NCBI RefSeq assembly: GCF_958450345.1
Contig: NC_088780.1
Span: 2,168,501-2,232,500, forward strand
DNA: 64,000 bases
Reading direction: 5' to 3'
Source: Calliphora vicina
Lineage: Eukaryota; Arthropoda; Insecta; Diptera; Calliphoridae
Made by a program: the position numbers and the translations under genes
The notes under the pieces: model-generated
The model's input: only the letters and a program-made list of their open reading frames with translations
Databases searched by the model: none
What the model was told of the DNA's origin: nothing
In this document: one piece after another, positions 53,801 through 58,846 of the stretch
Position numbering within the stretch: position 1 is the first letter of the stretch
Layout of the letters: the number at the start of each line of letters is the position of its first letter

Positions 53801-56800
53801 TCACATACATACATATTAAAATATATACTAAAGGTGTGGTACATACATACATACGTATAAGAGTGAGTCCATTGCAGTTCCTCAAAGAAGTACAAGTAAT
53901 TTTGTTTTAGGTTATTTATTTGTACGTATGTACAAACACTTTTATTTGGAATTTCTAGGAATTTAATATTAATAAATATTTGCATGCTATGCACGTATTT
54001 TTGTAGTTTATGGAAACGAAAGACTTTCTTGTGCACAATTTTGGAAACTAAATTAATGAAAGTGAAACTAAATCTGGGTGCGGAATTGCTCATCAAGACC
54101 TACGACAAAATATGAAATTTACGTAATAAATTTTTGGAAATGTTCATTGCTATCATATACATATATATAGGGACAAAACTAAGAAATACTAAAAAATAAT
54201 GATGCAATCAAAAAAAATTAAAATGTGTACCAACAATTAAATGAAAATGCTTTCTCGAAGTTTATTTCTTTTATTTAAATTTAAAATTCATTAATCACAA
54301 AATTATCGAAAGCAAAAAAAAAAAAAGTTTTGCAGGAGATTTTCTTATATTTTTTTTAAATTCTAATCTGCATATCATTTAATACATTTAAACATATCTA
54401 TGTAAATATATGGTCATCTAAAATGCAAACTATCGTAACATCACTTTTCATAAGTTTACAAAATAAGCATAAAACTACATAAAAAGTACTTGAGATATTG
54501 AAACCAAATTTTCAAATCTGGATTACAATGAAACTAGAAATATATTTTAGAAAAAAAGTAACTTTATGCTATGCGTTTTACGTTATTTTGAATTGTTGTT
54601 TTCTTAAACCTAAATAACGTATCATCAATATAAATTTGTTTGAAAAAATCAAAACTTGAATAAAAGTATGTGTTTTATTTTATTAAATTTTCGTAGACTG
54701 CAAAAAAATTTAAATTGCAACAAATTTATTAAAAAATATTAGAAAATTGTCCAAAATAAGTTAAAAAAACTATTTATTAATTAATTACTCAAAACGTATA
54801 CGTTATTTTGTTTTTAAAGAATAATTCACTTGATGATACGTTGTTTTGAATTTCGGTGATAACTTTGTTATTTTTGATAGTAAAAGTTTAAAATTTTTTA
54901 CAAATTTAACTCTACATTTGTTTACCTTAATTAATATGAAAATTTAATTTCGATAATTTCCCTTTGGAACAAATTGGAATTTGAAACTTATATGACAAAA
55001 CGAACACATCACACCTTTTGTCGTTTTGAAATCGTTTTTCATCACATACCTGATTAATTAATTACTTAATTAAAAACGTTATTTTGAATTTTATTTATAA
55101 CTGATTACTTTTGAAAGTAGAAGTTTAAAAAAAGTTTTACACATATGATTGATGATGCGTTGTTTTGCATTTTAGGTGACAATATGTAAATATCTGCCTT
55201 ATAACCTATCAAACTATTTATTATACTTGAATTGTATAATGTATAAATACTCTGATTTAAATGAAAGTTTATTTTCTTCTTTTTAGAGCTCCATGAATAT
55301 TTCGAATTTAAATTGTAATATTTTTATAAGAATCCTAGAAATTGTTTTAATACATAGACAATAACTAGATTGGTAACTGAGAGCCAAAAACATAAGTCTG
55401 TTGTCAAAAACCTAATTCATGAGAATGTTTTTACTCTCTCCTTCCGTTCTATGCGTTTATTCGATGTTTTAATAGCTTTAAAACATTTTGAACATAATTT
55501 CAAATTTTCGAACATAATATTGCTCTGTCATCAGATTTGTGCATAATCGAGATTATTTTAACAGTTTTAAAATTTTTTCGAACATAATATTGTATTGTCA
55601 TCAAGTGTACGCATGATTGCAAAATTACAGCACATTCGGACTCCGAGAACTGGTTCAAAATTCATTTATAAATTTTGACCTATACTAGCAAACAAACTAA
55701 CACATCAAGTTATATAAAAGCTTTTAAAAAGTAATTTTCTATTGGAGTTCAGTACCATTTCAAAACCAAATTAAAAATAAATAAATCCCGCCATTTTTCA
55801 ATAATTTTAAAAATGATCCCGCATTTTTTAATTAAATCTGACAATCATAGTAGTTTATGAGTTTAAAACAAGAATCTTATATACCCTTCACCAAATTATA
55901 CTTCAATATACAAATTTTAAATATTTTTACGTAAAAAAAATATATTTTTTTTCCAAAGTGGTTTTTTTTTCATTTAAAAAAAAAAAAAAAATTTCGAATT
56001 GTTATTTTAATTATTTTTTGTAAATTTTAAAATTTTTTTTTTAAATTTTTTTTTATAAATTTAAAAAAAAAATTTGTTGTTTTTTTATTTATTTTTTTAT
56101 TTTGGTAAAAAAAACCCATTGTTGGTTCAACTTACTATGGTCTTATATACGTCGTTGCAAAGGTCTTTGAAATATCTATCATTAGATATCCATCCATATT
56201 GTCTATATTAATGACTTTGTAATCCAGATATAGGTCAAAAATCGAGGTTGTCCTGGTTTTTTCCTCATATCTCCGCCATTTGTGGACCGATTTTCTCGAT
56301 TTTAAATAGGAAACTTCTGGAAAGCATGTCTGACAGAATTATTGAAGATTTGGATCCCGAAGATATCTGGAGTCTTCAGAAAATTGATTTCAACAGACAG
56401 ACAGACGGACGGACATGGCTTAATCGACTCCGCTATCTATAAAGATCCAGAATATATATACTTTATAGGGTCGGAAAATTAAAATGTGGAAATTACAAAC
56501 GGAATGACAAACTTGGGTGACAGTTTTTTGAAGAAATTTTGTATGTTTTTTTTTTTTCTCGAATATTATTATGCTGATTGATGCTGCCTATTCATACAAT
56601 GTGTTTGATCTATTGATTCCGGCAAATCAAAATATCTACATCAAAGGTATAATAATTTTATTTTGGAAAATATGAATACCATACTGTATACGACGATACA
56701 ACTGCTCAGTGACAATCATGTCGTGAAGTTAGTTTGTTCGTTTAAAAAACAGTTTACAATTTTTTATGCAGTATATTGTGTTGACAAAAACAAATCAGGC

Positions 56801-58846
56801 AAACAAATAAAATTGTTACAAATATTTAATGAGTTTCACTTTTTATCACATTAACTTTTTTATTGCAAATCCAACATGTAACAAAATGCGGAAATGTCCC
56901 AGTTTGTGTTTTAATAGTATTTTCATGTTTGCACACTAGTGCACTACAAAATTATAAATAACACTGGGCGACAACAAATTTGTTTTTTCTGTGGCGTAAC
57001 TTTTTGCAGTCAATTTGTATTATTTTTTGTTAATTGACTCTATTTTTCGTGATAAACCGTTGTTTACAATTATGGAGTTCTTTTGCTATTAAAAAATAAA
57101 AAAAATCTAATTTAAATTACACCATTCGAGGGGGAAACATAAAGTTTTCTTTATTCAGCCTGTGATGTAGAATGCATTCAAAAAGCTTTCTCAGCGTGTT
57201 CAACATAGATAGAGGTCTATATGAGCTAGTTTCACATAGATGTTTTTCTCTCTTACGAAGGAGGATAAGTGTATGTACGATTGCTGGTATTCCCTATCTA
57301 TCTATCTATTTATCTATCTAATAGTTACAACGGATTAGTTTTATCTCGCAAACTACTCATACTACTCTAGAAGACTACAAAATTGTATTCGTCTGTTTTG
57401 ATATTTAAAATCGTCCACAATATTTTACTGAATCAAATATTTTACGCTATTAAATGCCATAATACCAAGGCGTATTAACAAGGTGAGTGCATAAAATCAG
57501 CTGTTTCTTAATTCGCTGTGGTTTTATGTACACTATATGTCAAACATTGTTTATGTTTACATTTGTTATTGTAAATAACATAGTAATATTTTAATTCGCC
57601 TTGACAATTAACGTACATTTTAACAAAAACAAATTGCCTGTTGTTTTTGCATTGTTGTATTTGTTGCCGGGACGCACTCACCTTGTTAATACGCCTTGCA
57701 TAATACTAGACAACAACCATTATTGTTTTATAGAATTACAAAACATATAACTCAAATATGAAAAGAAGAAAATTCGTCATAAATCGTCAAACAAAATTAA
57801 TGTTTAAAAAATCGTTCGCCTATACTTTTTGAATATCTCTTATTGAGCAGATAAATATAATGTTAATATCTACTTGGATATATTTTCTTTAACAAAATCG
57901 TTCTCGAGTTATGCTAAAATATGTGGTGCAACCTTTTTTTAGTTTTTATATAAACGTTTATACCGATAGCCACTCAATTAAAAACATGTACCAAAGAATA
58001 CTTTAGGACAAATATTGAAAAATAAAAATCAGTAAAAATAATTTCCCCGATTTTTAATCGAACCAGGACTATACTGGATATATTGAGATATCAATCAAAT
58101 ATAAACATCCAGAAAATGTATATTTTTGTTGGGTCGCAAATGACAAATGTTGACCTTACAAACGGAATGACAAACATATACTTAGATTTTTTTTTACAAA
58201 TTTTCAAAACTAATTTTTTTGAATTTTATGAAAACAAGCATTAAATTAACTAAACATAAATATCTCTTGTTTTTTTACAGATCTTATTTCGTTCAGGTGT
58301 TTTGAGTGAATTGGAAGCAAAACGCGATGAACTATTATCGGATCGCATTATTCAATTGCAGGCATATTGTCGTGGTTACTTAGCACGTAAGGCAATGGCT
58401 CAAAGAAGAGTGCAAGTAAGTATTGTTCTTAAATGATTGCAAATTCTGGAATTGTATATTTTTATACCCACATCATTTACAAACATACAAAGTAATGATG
58501 TGATTGGACACTTTCACATTGAATAAATGAACGTTTGTTTGCAACTTCATACTACATACATATGTATGCTTGGCATAAGTAATTATGTATTTAAAATAAA
58601 AACTTATATTTTCTTCAGGAACTTGCTGTCCGATGCATACAACGTAATGTTAAAGCATTCCTTGTTGTGAGAGATTGGCCATGGTGGCGACTGTTAGTAC
58701 GTGTTATGCCCTTATTAAATGTTCATCGCACTGAGGAACAACTTAAAATCGCAAATGAAGAACTTCTAACACTTCGAGCCAAACTGGAGAGAATTGAAAA
58801 TGATCGTAGCGAACTTAAGACTGAAAATCAAAAACTGGAACTCAAG
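8691..58846 (+). CDS. Mhcl: Unconventional myosin-18 (PDZ isoform), 3' incomplete
   Basis: Gene-level entry. Coding exons: 8691-8879, 8936-9190, 9257-10036, 10111-10254, 27292-27699, 27776-27962, 30652-30818, 30876-32369, 32446-32634, 58281-58415, 58619-58846; all junctions are GT/AG and keep frame, giving 1392 codons in the window. Order: KE-rich start (MFNFMKKG, about 1-50), Ser/Pro-rich linker, PDZ (about 322-411), myosin motor (about 460-1290) with P-loop GRSGSGKT at about 633-640, IQ neck (about 1290-1330), then start of the coiled coil. The order and sequence match MYO18A/Mhcl throughout. Known for the family: an actin-associated scaffold whose motor binds nucleotide but shows little or no actin-activated ATPase. 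Seen here: switch regions depart from conventional myosin (NANATRL, VDTPGFQNP). The tail and stop codon lie beyond 64000. Two alternative first exons are listed separately. Confidence 0.93.
8936..9190 (+). CDS. Mhcl: Myosin-18 coding exon 2
   Basis: 85 codons, phase 0 at both ends (acceptor tacag before 8936, donor GTAGGT at 9191). It opens with a basic patch (VRRSLKIRGRRKEKEK) and becomes Ser/Gly-rich and probably disordered. No catalytic motif. It links the KE region to the PDZ exon; the flanking introns are only 56 and 66 bp. Confidence 0.88.
9257..10036 (+). CDS. Mhcl: Myosin-18 coding exon 3: proline-rich linker and PDZ domain
   Basis: 260 codons, phase 0 at both ends. The first half is low complexity, with a proline/basic cluster (PVPPKPPKRGILKG) that could bind SH3- or profilin-type partners (inference). 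From about residue 322 the PDZ fold is clear: the carboxylate-binding loop is DFGFSL (variant of GLGF), followed by FAEPGAGG, LLPGDRLLKVNG and an alpha-B helix near LIIEMIRTSG. The domain closes in the next exon. In MYO18A the PDZ mediates partner binding and localisation. Confidence 0.92.
10111..10254 (+). CDS. Mhcl: Myosin-18 coding exon 4: end of PDZ and linker
   Basis: 48 codons, phase 0 at both ends. It completes the PDZ last strand (VQPVSELVELSRRC, as in vertebrate VQP-ELSELSR) and runs into a polar linker. The donor GTAAGT at 10255 opens the 17-kb intron 4, which contains an alternative first exon. Confidence 0.88.
10255..11384. other. Intron 4, AT-rich, no gene seen
   Basis: Long A/T runs with random short ORFs; no repeat boundary or coding signal recognised. 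Confidence 0.4.
11385..12130 (+). pseudogene. Broken copy of a multicopy, probably transposon-derived arthropod protein
   Basis: Frame pieces in order: MQFTIVDGKVCNAATDTKST and RCYICGQTSKDFNTL up to a stop; DEMGLLLDVPKPEYGYIND with SKITGINEVLI; HKILMHGCTVIKQDI, a stop, then GRNKHFRLYDEY; finally YAAVHKNHERIENLFHQIQK. I recall a repeated family of uncharacterised arthropod proteins with 'DGKVCNA', 'RCYICGA', 'MPPTVHKILIHG' and 'EARNKHFRLYR'. Stops and frameshifts make this copy nonfunctional. Family assignment is from memory. Confidence 0.55.
12558..13182. repeat. Dispersed repeat, AACAAGTAAG/TTCGGC-hairpin family, copy 1
   Basis: Starts AACAAGTAAGAGAGCTATAT with the hairpin ATTCGGCTGTGCCGAAT and TATACCCTTCACC. 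Ends TATATACCCTTGCCACTCAT with GGTGAAGGGTAT. Interior includes CAGACGGACATGGCTATATC and the TATATACTTTGTGGGGTCGC motif. Other copies lie at 48481, 55866 and, reversed, 25760. Class unknown; no coding seen. The preceding 12240-12557 holds related degenerate sequence. Confidence 0.7.
13183..14177. other. Intron 4 between two repeats
   Basis: AT-rich; nothing recognised apart from scattered short ORFs. Confidence 0.4.
14178..15830 (-). mobile_element. Tc1-like transposon with IR/DR ends
   Basis: 1653-bp element flanked by TA (14176-14177 and 15831-15832). The outer inverted repeats begin CACATCTGCTCAAAATAATA and match over about 28 bp. Inner copies of the same site (GCTCATAATAATAGATACA near 14382; right counterpart 15604-15630) lie about 200 bp inward at each end. 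Two transposase-type sites per end is the IR/DR arrangement of several Tc1 lineages. It contains one uninterrupted transposase ORF. Located in myosin intron 4, antisense to the gene. Confidence 0.92.
14474..15487 (-). CDS. Tc1-like (DD34E) transposase
   Basis: 337 codons, full length for the family. The N-terminal paired-type helix-turn-helix region has GKSLREIAKSIGRS; GRPKK (about 57-60) is the usual GRPR-like hook. The catalytic triad is complete: D151 (WSDETKINLFG), D241 (QQDNDPKHSS) and E276 (DLNPIENLW), with 34 residues between the last two. It performs cut-and-paste at TA. The fourth codon is also Met (MGRNHHC) and may be the true start. No stop or frameshift is visible, so the copy could be recent or active. 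Confidence 0.95.
   Translation of the reverse strand: MKKMGRNHHCTEDEKKIVQTMRNQGKSLREIAKSIGRSLHFVQNALSKKQKRETRGRPKKTSPETDRRIVLMVKKDPFISSKAISAELCNEISPQTVRRRLLHAKLPGRIARKVPLMCQKNIKTRLEFAKEHLQWSGCEGEKKWRNILWSDETKINLFGNDCQRNVRRPKGKEFHVKFTKKTVKHGGGNITVWGCFSWNGVGPIFRIEDTMNASGYRDILENVMLPYASENMPLIWTFQQDNDPKHSSRLVKNWFLENNEPVLSWPSQSPDLNPIENLWSELKIRLSKEVFKNKDDLWEKTQKIWYEIPLEKCQNLISSMPRRVEKVLQNKGGYTGY
16395..17022. repeat. Dispersed repeat ending GGTCGGGCTTGACCGAC, with internal tandem units
   Basis: Internal units of about 150 bp (start near 16625 and 16780, partial 16920) share CGGTCCATAATTAGTCATAG and CCCACTTCCGAAAATCA. The right end is GTAGGGTATCATATGGTCGG, a hairpin, then CTTACTTGTTT. That end is organised like the AACAAGTAAG family, read in reverse. 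Confidence 0.65.
17023..17761. other. Intron 4, no gene seen
   Basis: AT-rich, then from about 17560 a more complex CA-rich stretch continuing past the TIR element to about 18420. Could be regulatory DNA of the alternative first exon at 20159; no direct signal. Confidence 0.3.
17762..18113. mobile_element. GC-richer TIR element with CCCAGCGGGAAAAA ends
   Basis: 352 bp bounded by CCCAGCGGGAAAAA and its complement. Noticeably GC-richer than the flanks, with several AAGGCCT-type internal motifs. No transposase. Target duplication unclear. Confidence 0.65.
18114..20158. other. Region upstream of the alternative first exon
   Basis: Intron 4 DNA ahead of ATG 20159. An initiator-like TCAGTA occurs at about 18362; the sequence near 19200-19480 is CA/CCAAC-rich. 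A promoter is expected somewhere here if the alternative exon is real, but I cannot place it. Confidence 0.3.
20159..20983 (+). CDS. Mhcl: Candidate alternative first exon of myosin-18 (PDZ-less isoform)
   Basis: 275 codons from ATG 20159, the first in-frame Met after an upstream stop. The exon ends AAG|GTTTGG in phase 0, which matches the phase-0 acceptor of the motor exon at 27292; reading on past the donor meets a stop after three codons. The protein is Ser/Pro/Arg-rich and disordered, with PxxP clusters (RPIPPPRGE, SPLPPRRTNK, TSPSPVLKR) typical of SH3 ligands. It has no KE or PDZ sequence. Vertebrate MYO18A beta similarly lacks the PDZ-bearing N-terminus. Spliced to the shared exons it would give 1211 codons in the window. 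The link to the myosin is inferred from phase and position, so an independent nested gene remains possible. Confidence 0.72.
21134..21387. mobile_element. MITE with TGGTCAATTCACAAGGTCTC ends
   Basis: Inverted arms of about 50 bp (21134-21186 and 21335-21387) around a GC-richer centre. Flanking ATA on both sides may be a 3-bp target duplication. Confidence 0.7.
22351..22477. mobile_element. Palindromic MITE, CAGCCCAATTATGAATAAAA family, copy 1
   Basis: 127 bp, nearly self-complementary, with TTCCGCGGGAGTT inside each arm. Same length and sequence as 26558-26684. Confidence 0.8.
23511..23653. mobile_element. Palindromic MITE, TCACCCTTATC family
   Basis: Arms of about 60 bp containing GTAAACGTCTTACGCCTACG and its complement with a short AT spacer. 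A broken copy lies at 39114-39215. Confidence 0.8.
24190..24225. repeat. Imperfect palindrome with ACTAGT ends
   Basis: ACTAGTCACATAG/CTATATAG/TTATGTAACTAGT. Lies in a stretch (24060-24270) of repeated GTAACTAGT-like motifs. Nothing coding. Confidence 0.45.
24271..25759. other. Intron 4, AT-rich, nothing recognised
   Basis: Simple CATA/TATG microsatellite pieces and A/T runs only. Confidence 0.4.
25760..26110 (-). repeat. AACAAGTAAG/TTCGGC-hairpin family, reversed partial copy
   Basis: Contains TTTTCGACCCTATAAA, GTTGAAATCAACTTTCCGAA, ACGACGTACAA and CACAGCCGAATATAGC in the order expected for the opposite strand. Confidence 0.6.
26558..26684. mobile_element. Palindromic MITE, CAGCCCAATTATGAATAAAA family, copy 2
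   Basis: 127 bp, same as the copy at 22351; AAT flanks both sides. Confidence 0.8.
27292..27699 (+). CDS. Mhcl: Myosin-18 coding exon 5: start of motor domain
   Basis: 136 codons, phase 0. Contains the SH3-like N-terminal subdomain (QVWLVHRGGFCAALRL), the acidic DEDDVEKQNSPSLD segment and the family landmark LNEASLLHCLRQRF, followed by a strand ending at YSEK. These match vertebrate MYO18A closely. It is the common acceptor exon for the PDZ exons and for the alternative exon at 20159. Confidence 0.92.
27776..27962 (+). CDS. Mhcl: Myosin-18 coding exon 6: P-loop
   Basis: Phase 0 to phase 1. Carries the nucleotide-binding P-loop GRSGSGKTT in place of the conventional GESGAGKT; the Lys and Thr that bind phosphate and Mg are retained. 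The preceding MPPHIYSLAQTAYRAML is the usual myosin helix. An intron of 2689 bp follows. Confidence 0.93.
28472..28640 (+). mobile_element. Helitron-like 5' end fragment
   Basis: After an A, TCTATATATGTATATAAAAATG and then CACATGAGAACGGCTGGAGC, the opening typical of insect Helitron-related repeats. The 3' CTAG end is not found nearby, so truncated. Confidence 0.5.
28970..29034 (+). repeat. 65-bp direct repeat, copy 1
   Basis: AGAGACCGAAAATAACGGGT ... CGCAGCTATTTAAAA recurs almost unchanged at 29589-29652. Confidence 0.8.
29589..29652 (+). repeat. 65-bp direct repeat, copy 2
   Basis: Near-identical to 28970-29034, 619 bp downstream. The DNA between is AT-rich without coding. Confidence 0.8.
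29688..29816. mobile_element. MITE with CCCCCATTAACACGAAGTCT ends and TTA duplication
   Basis: 129 bp with about 40-bp inverted ends; TTA at 29685-29687 and 29817-29819. A 3-bp TTA duplication points to a PIF/Harbinger-type source. Confidence 0.8.
30652..30818 (+). CDS. Mhcl: Myosin-18 coding exon 7: switch I region
   Basis: 167 nt, phase 1 to phase 0. Encodes LEAFGNAKTCLNANATRL and LSLDFDQSGQIASA, the switch I stretch. Conventional myosins have NxNSSRFGKF here; this gene has NANATRLTQL, lacking the usual Ser-Ser-Arg-Phe. The same kind of change is present in MYO18 proteins and fits their weak ATPase. Confidence 0.92.
30876..32369 (+). CDS. Mhcl: Myosin-18 coding exon 8: central motor domain
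   Basis: 498 codons, phase 0, the largest motor exon. It includes the 50-kDa subdomains, ILASIYHLGLAGV, the switch II counterpart VLVDTPGFQNP (conventional myosin DIxGFE), HNYLQERLQLLFH (relay), RGLLWLLDEE, LLQDSSRDEI and the SH1-like helix region THFVHCYL. Loop sequences are Ser-rich. Matches MYO18A over its length. Confidence 0.94.
32446..32634 (+). CDS. Mhcl: Myosin-18 coding exon 9: converter region
   Basis: 63 codons, phase 0. LRGSQVLDAARLHRLGFPE is the conserved myosin LRxxxxLEAxRIxRxGFP motif, followed by the converter. The donor at 32635 opens the 25.6-kb intron 9, which holds the nested lipase and the candidate headless first exon. Confidence 0.92.
32736..32741 (-). terminator. Candidate polyadenylation signal of the lipase
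   Basis: AATAAA on the minus strand, about 40 bp beyond the lipase stop codon. In AT-rich DNA this hexamer also occurs by chance, but its position is right. Confidence 0.4.
32778..34123 (-). CDS. Secreted pancreatic-type lipase, nested in the myosin-18 intron
   Basis: Three exons on the - strand: 34123-34075, 33946-33703, 33639-32778, with GT/AG junctions in phases 1 and 2, giving 384 residues. Residues 1-16 form a hydrophobic signal peptide. Lipase features: oxyanion-site IHGW (about 101-104), nucleophile elbow GHSAG with Ser180, catalytic Asp205 in ALDPAG, and His275 in CDHFAA; several Cys fit extracellular disulfides. Length and motifs match the insect lipase/phospholipase A1 family; acyl-ester hydrolysis outside the cell is expected, but the substrate cannot be read from sequence. 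The stop codon is tail-to-tail with myosin exon 9. A minus-strand AATAAA lies about 40 bp past the stop, at 32741-32736. No frameshift seen. Confidence 0.9.
34181..34216 (-). promoter_or_regulatory. Candidate core promoter of the nested lipase
   Basis: On the minus strand, GATATAAGA (first TATA base at 34214) lies 27 bp upstream of TTCAAGTT, an initiator-like site with its A at 34187. That predicts a 5'UTR of about 64 nt before ATG 34123. Spacing is near the usual insect TATA-Inr distance; the match is by eye. Confidence 0.4.
34217..36693. other. Intron 9 upstream of the nested lipase, no gene seen
   Basis: AT-rich, largely unique. Could include lipase regulatory DNA near 34220-34330, which is less AT-rich; nothing else recognised. 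Confidence 0.35.
36694..38036 (-). mobile_element. Helitron with decayed Rep/helicase sequence
   Basis: On the minus strand it starts TCTATATATATAAAAATGGA after an A at 38037 and ends GGGTTTAG CTAG before T at 36693. The first 480 bp are three diverged tandem units (each with AAATCGGTCCAGCCGTTTTT-like sequence). The remainder carries out-of-frame Helitron protein fragments. Confidence 0.75.
36790..37480 (-). pseudogene. Helitron Rep/helicase remnant
   Basis: Fragments in N-to-C order across frames: SPGMCCSNGKVILPP (~37440), FMPTFKVQGQMYHRI (~37290), FLQIYFTGNEA (~37220), AETFSKQLSDIENGKIPID (~37150), FKDVVDKIFPSP and DWLWEHAILAP (~37000), YPTEFLNSLEPTRMPPH (~36850). These are signature pieces of the animal Helitron protein, with large internal deletions, frameshifts and stops. 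Nonfunctional. Confidence 0.8.
38486..38849. mobile_element. piggyBac-type MITE
   Basis: TTAA at both sides (38482-38485, 38850-38853), with ends CCCATTTCGCTC and complement. TTAA target and CCC ends are piggyBac marks. The interior is AT-rich and non-coding. Confidence 0.75.
39114..39215. repeat. Broken copy of the TCACCCTTATC MITE
   Basis: Left arm and spacer match 23511-23653, but the right arm is lost after CATTTTACCG. Confidence 0.65.
39390..41483. mobile_element. 2.1-kb palindromic hAT-like fold-back element
   Basis: Ends TAGAGTGCTCC and complement; 8-bp target duplication ATGTACAC (39382-39389, 41484-41491), confirmed by the empty site in the intact MITE at about 57530. The two arms, each about 1 kb, are near-identical inverted copies around about 40437. 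No transposase. 8-bp duplication and TAG ends suit a hAT-type mobiliser. Its arm sequence is shared with 61990-63660. Confidence 0.9.
40399..40485. mobile_element. Small TTAA-flanked MITE at the palindrome centre
   Basis: TTAA (40395-40398, 40486-40489) flanks ends CCCTTAA..ACTTGGGGTC and complement, 87 bp. piggyBac-like by target and CCC ends. It forms the loop of the large palindrome. Confidence 0.6.
41671..43129. other. Intron 9, AT-rich, nothing recognised
   Basis: CATA/TATG simple repeats and random short ORFs only. Confidence 0.4.
43130..44755. mobile_element. Possible inverted-repeat element with CAGTAATCAGTAAA ends
   Basis: ATACTGCA and complement at the limits; clusters of CAGTAATCAGTAAA and TTTCATTACCAGTAA in both orientations at 43150-43310 and 44620-44755. 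Inside, 44240-44590 is packed with CATAATATGG-type palindromes, and ATGGTTTCTGTTGAAATT occurs at 43311 and 44289. Boundaries are uncertain. Confidence 0.45.
43771..44091 (+). CDS. Hypothetical ORF of 106 codons
   Basis: Open from an acceptor-like tataattttcag at 43752 in the same frame. The product has a hydrophobic start, a polar middle with an N-glycosylation-type NIT, and a C-terminal membrane-like segment (FVLLYGLASVFLV) after EMWRL. I do not recognise it; there is only a faint look of the TMEM131 C-terminal membrane region. It may be a chance ORF, an exon of a small nested gene, or a gene fragment carried by the surrounding repeat. Confidence 0.25.
   Translation: MKVCICILYMQLFVFFILYLMDNKDINNNKATCSTGYPSSTALNVHEQYWNITISVPLIHHDYINMLLQICSQRNVAQEMWRLFVLLYGLASVFLVSKCVCMIFKL
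45271..45447. mobile_element. MITE with GGGGCCAAATTACCGCATTC ends
   Basis: 177 bp; the right end complement is GGGGCCGAATTACCGCATTC. Internal TCGA-rich palindromic sequence. Target duplication unclear. Confidence 0.7.
45593..45702. repeat. Partial copy of the 7109-7360 MITE family
   Basis: Has GTTTGATCTTACAAAACACTTGTAAGAGTAAAC and the AAATATTTGCCATGTG end, in one orientation only. Confidence 0.65.
45927..46157. mobile_element. Tc1/mariner-type MITE
   Basis: 231 bp with ends CAGTGAGCCTCAAAAGTGAG and complement CAGTGAGCCGCAAAAGTGAG, flanked by TA both sides (45925-45926, 46158-46159). Confidence 0.85.
46160..48480. other. Intron 9, AT-rich; degraded repeat near 48060-48260
   Basis: No gene seen. 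48060-48260 has the AATCGATCCATGATATTATC and CGATCGGTATAATTGGTTATAGC motifs shared with the 16.4-17.0-kb repeat. Confidence 0.4.
48481..49090. repeat. AACAAGTAAG/TTCGGC-hairpin family, copy 2
   Basis: Full-looking copy: AACAAGTAAAATAGCTAAAT, hairpin ATTCGGCTGTGCCGAAT, TATACCCTTCACC at left; TATACCCTTCTCACGAAGG with GTGAAGGGTAT at right. Confidence 0.75.
49091..50405. other. Region upstream of the candidate headless first exon
   Basis: 49091-49600 is AT-rich. 49840-50160 is more complex, and an initiator-like TTCAGTCGG lies at 50102-50110. If the exon at 50406 is a first exon, its promoter should be here; no TATA box is obvious at the right distance. Confidence 0.3.
50406..52694 (+). CDS. Candidate alternative first exon of a headless myosin-18 isoform
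   Basis: 763 codons from ATG 50406, ending AAAGAG|GTAACT in phase 0; the reading frame stops six codons past the donor. Phase and position allow splicing to the exon at 58281 (ILFRSGVLSELE), giving this unique region joined to the IQ neck and coiled coil without a motor. The sequence is Ser/Lys-rich and mostly disordered. It has an acidic patch (about 148-155), a predicted helix EDEIFEELEKAAHDEHKL (about 167), DELLDKCLEKGQQILRKV (about 475-495) and a Ser/Thr tract (about 630-660). I do not recognise a known domain. It could be a separate single-exon nested gene ending at 52715. That it is a real coding exon is likely from its length in AT-rich DNA; the splice to myosin is inferred. Confidence 0.7.
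52716..55865. other. Intron 9, AT-rich with diverged internal duplications
   Basis: 54770-54900 and 55050-55190 are diverged copies (GATGATACGTTGTTTTG, AGTAAAAGTTTAAAA motifs). TTCGAACATAATATTG repeats at about 55507 and 55577. No gene seen; AATAAA hexamers occur but mean little here. Confidence 0.4.
55866..56514. repeat. AACAAGTAAG/TTCGGC-hairpin family, copy 3 (hairpin lost)
   Basis: Starts AACAAGAATCTTATATACCC (hairpin deleted) and carries the shared GACAGACGGACGGACATGG and AATATATATACTTTATAGGG motifs. Confidence 0.7.
57293..57325. repeat. Short ATCT microsatellite
   Basis: Imperfect run of CTAT/CTATTTAT units. Confidence 0.6.
57466..57698. mobile_element. Intact MITE, CAAGGCGTATTAACAAGG family
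   Basis: 233 bp, 25-bp inverted ends, with a perfect 8-bp target duplication CATAATAC (57458-57465, 57699-57706). An 8-bp duplication suggests hAT mobilisation. The end includes AAGGTGAGT, a consensus splice-donor sequence, in sense with the myosin gene. Confidence 0.9.
58050..58185. repeat. Fragment of the AACAAGTAAG family
   Basis: Shares ATCCAGAAAATGTATATTTT, GGGTCGCAAATGACAAATG and ACAAACGGAATGACAAAC with the other copies. Confidence 0.55.
58281..58415 (+). CDS. Mhcl: Myosin-18 coding exon 10: lever arm and IQ motif
   Basis: 45 codons, phase 0. ILFRSGVLSELEAKRDE is the end of the converter (conventional VFFRAGVLAxLEExRD). LQAYCRGYLARKAM is an IQ-type light-chain or calmodulin site. Common acceptor for exon 9 and, by phase, for the ORF ending at 52694. 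Confidence 0.92.
58619..58846 (+). CDS. Mhcl: Myosin-18 coding exon 11: neck to coiled coil
   Basis: 76 codons, phase 0. A second degenerate IQ (AVRCIQRNVKAFL), then RDWPWWRLLVRVMPLLNV, the conserved myosin II/XVIII head-rod junction (DWPWWKL). The rod begins with heptads (EEQLKIANEELLTLRAKLERI). Donor GTATGT at 58847; no continuation exon was recognised before 64000. Confidence 0.93.

Noticed and set aside
53683..54096. 137-codon minus ORF
   Set aside because: Tyr/Val/His-rich product of CATA/GTAC simple repeats; no splice or start context and no known family.
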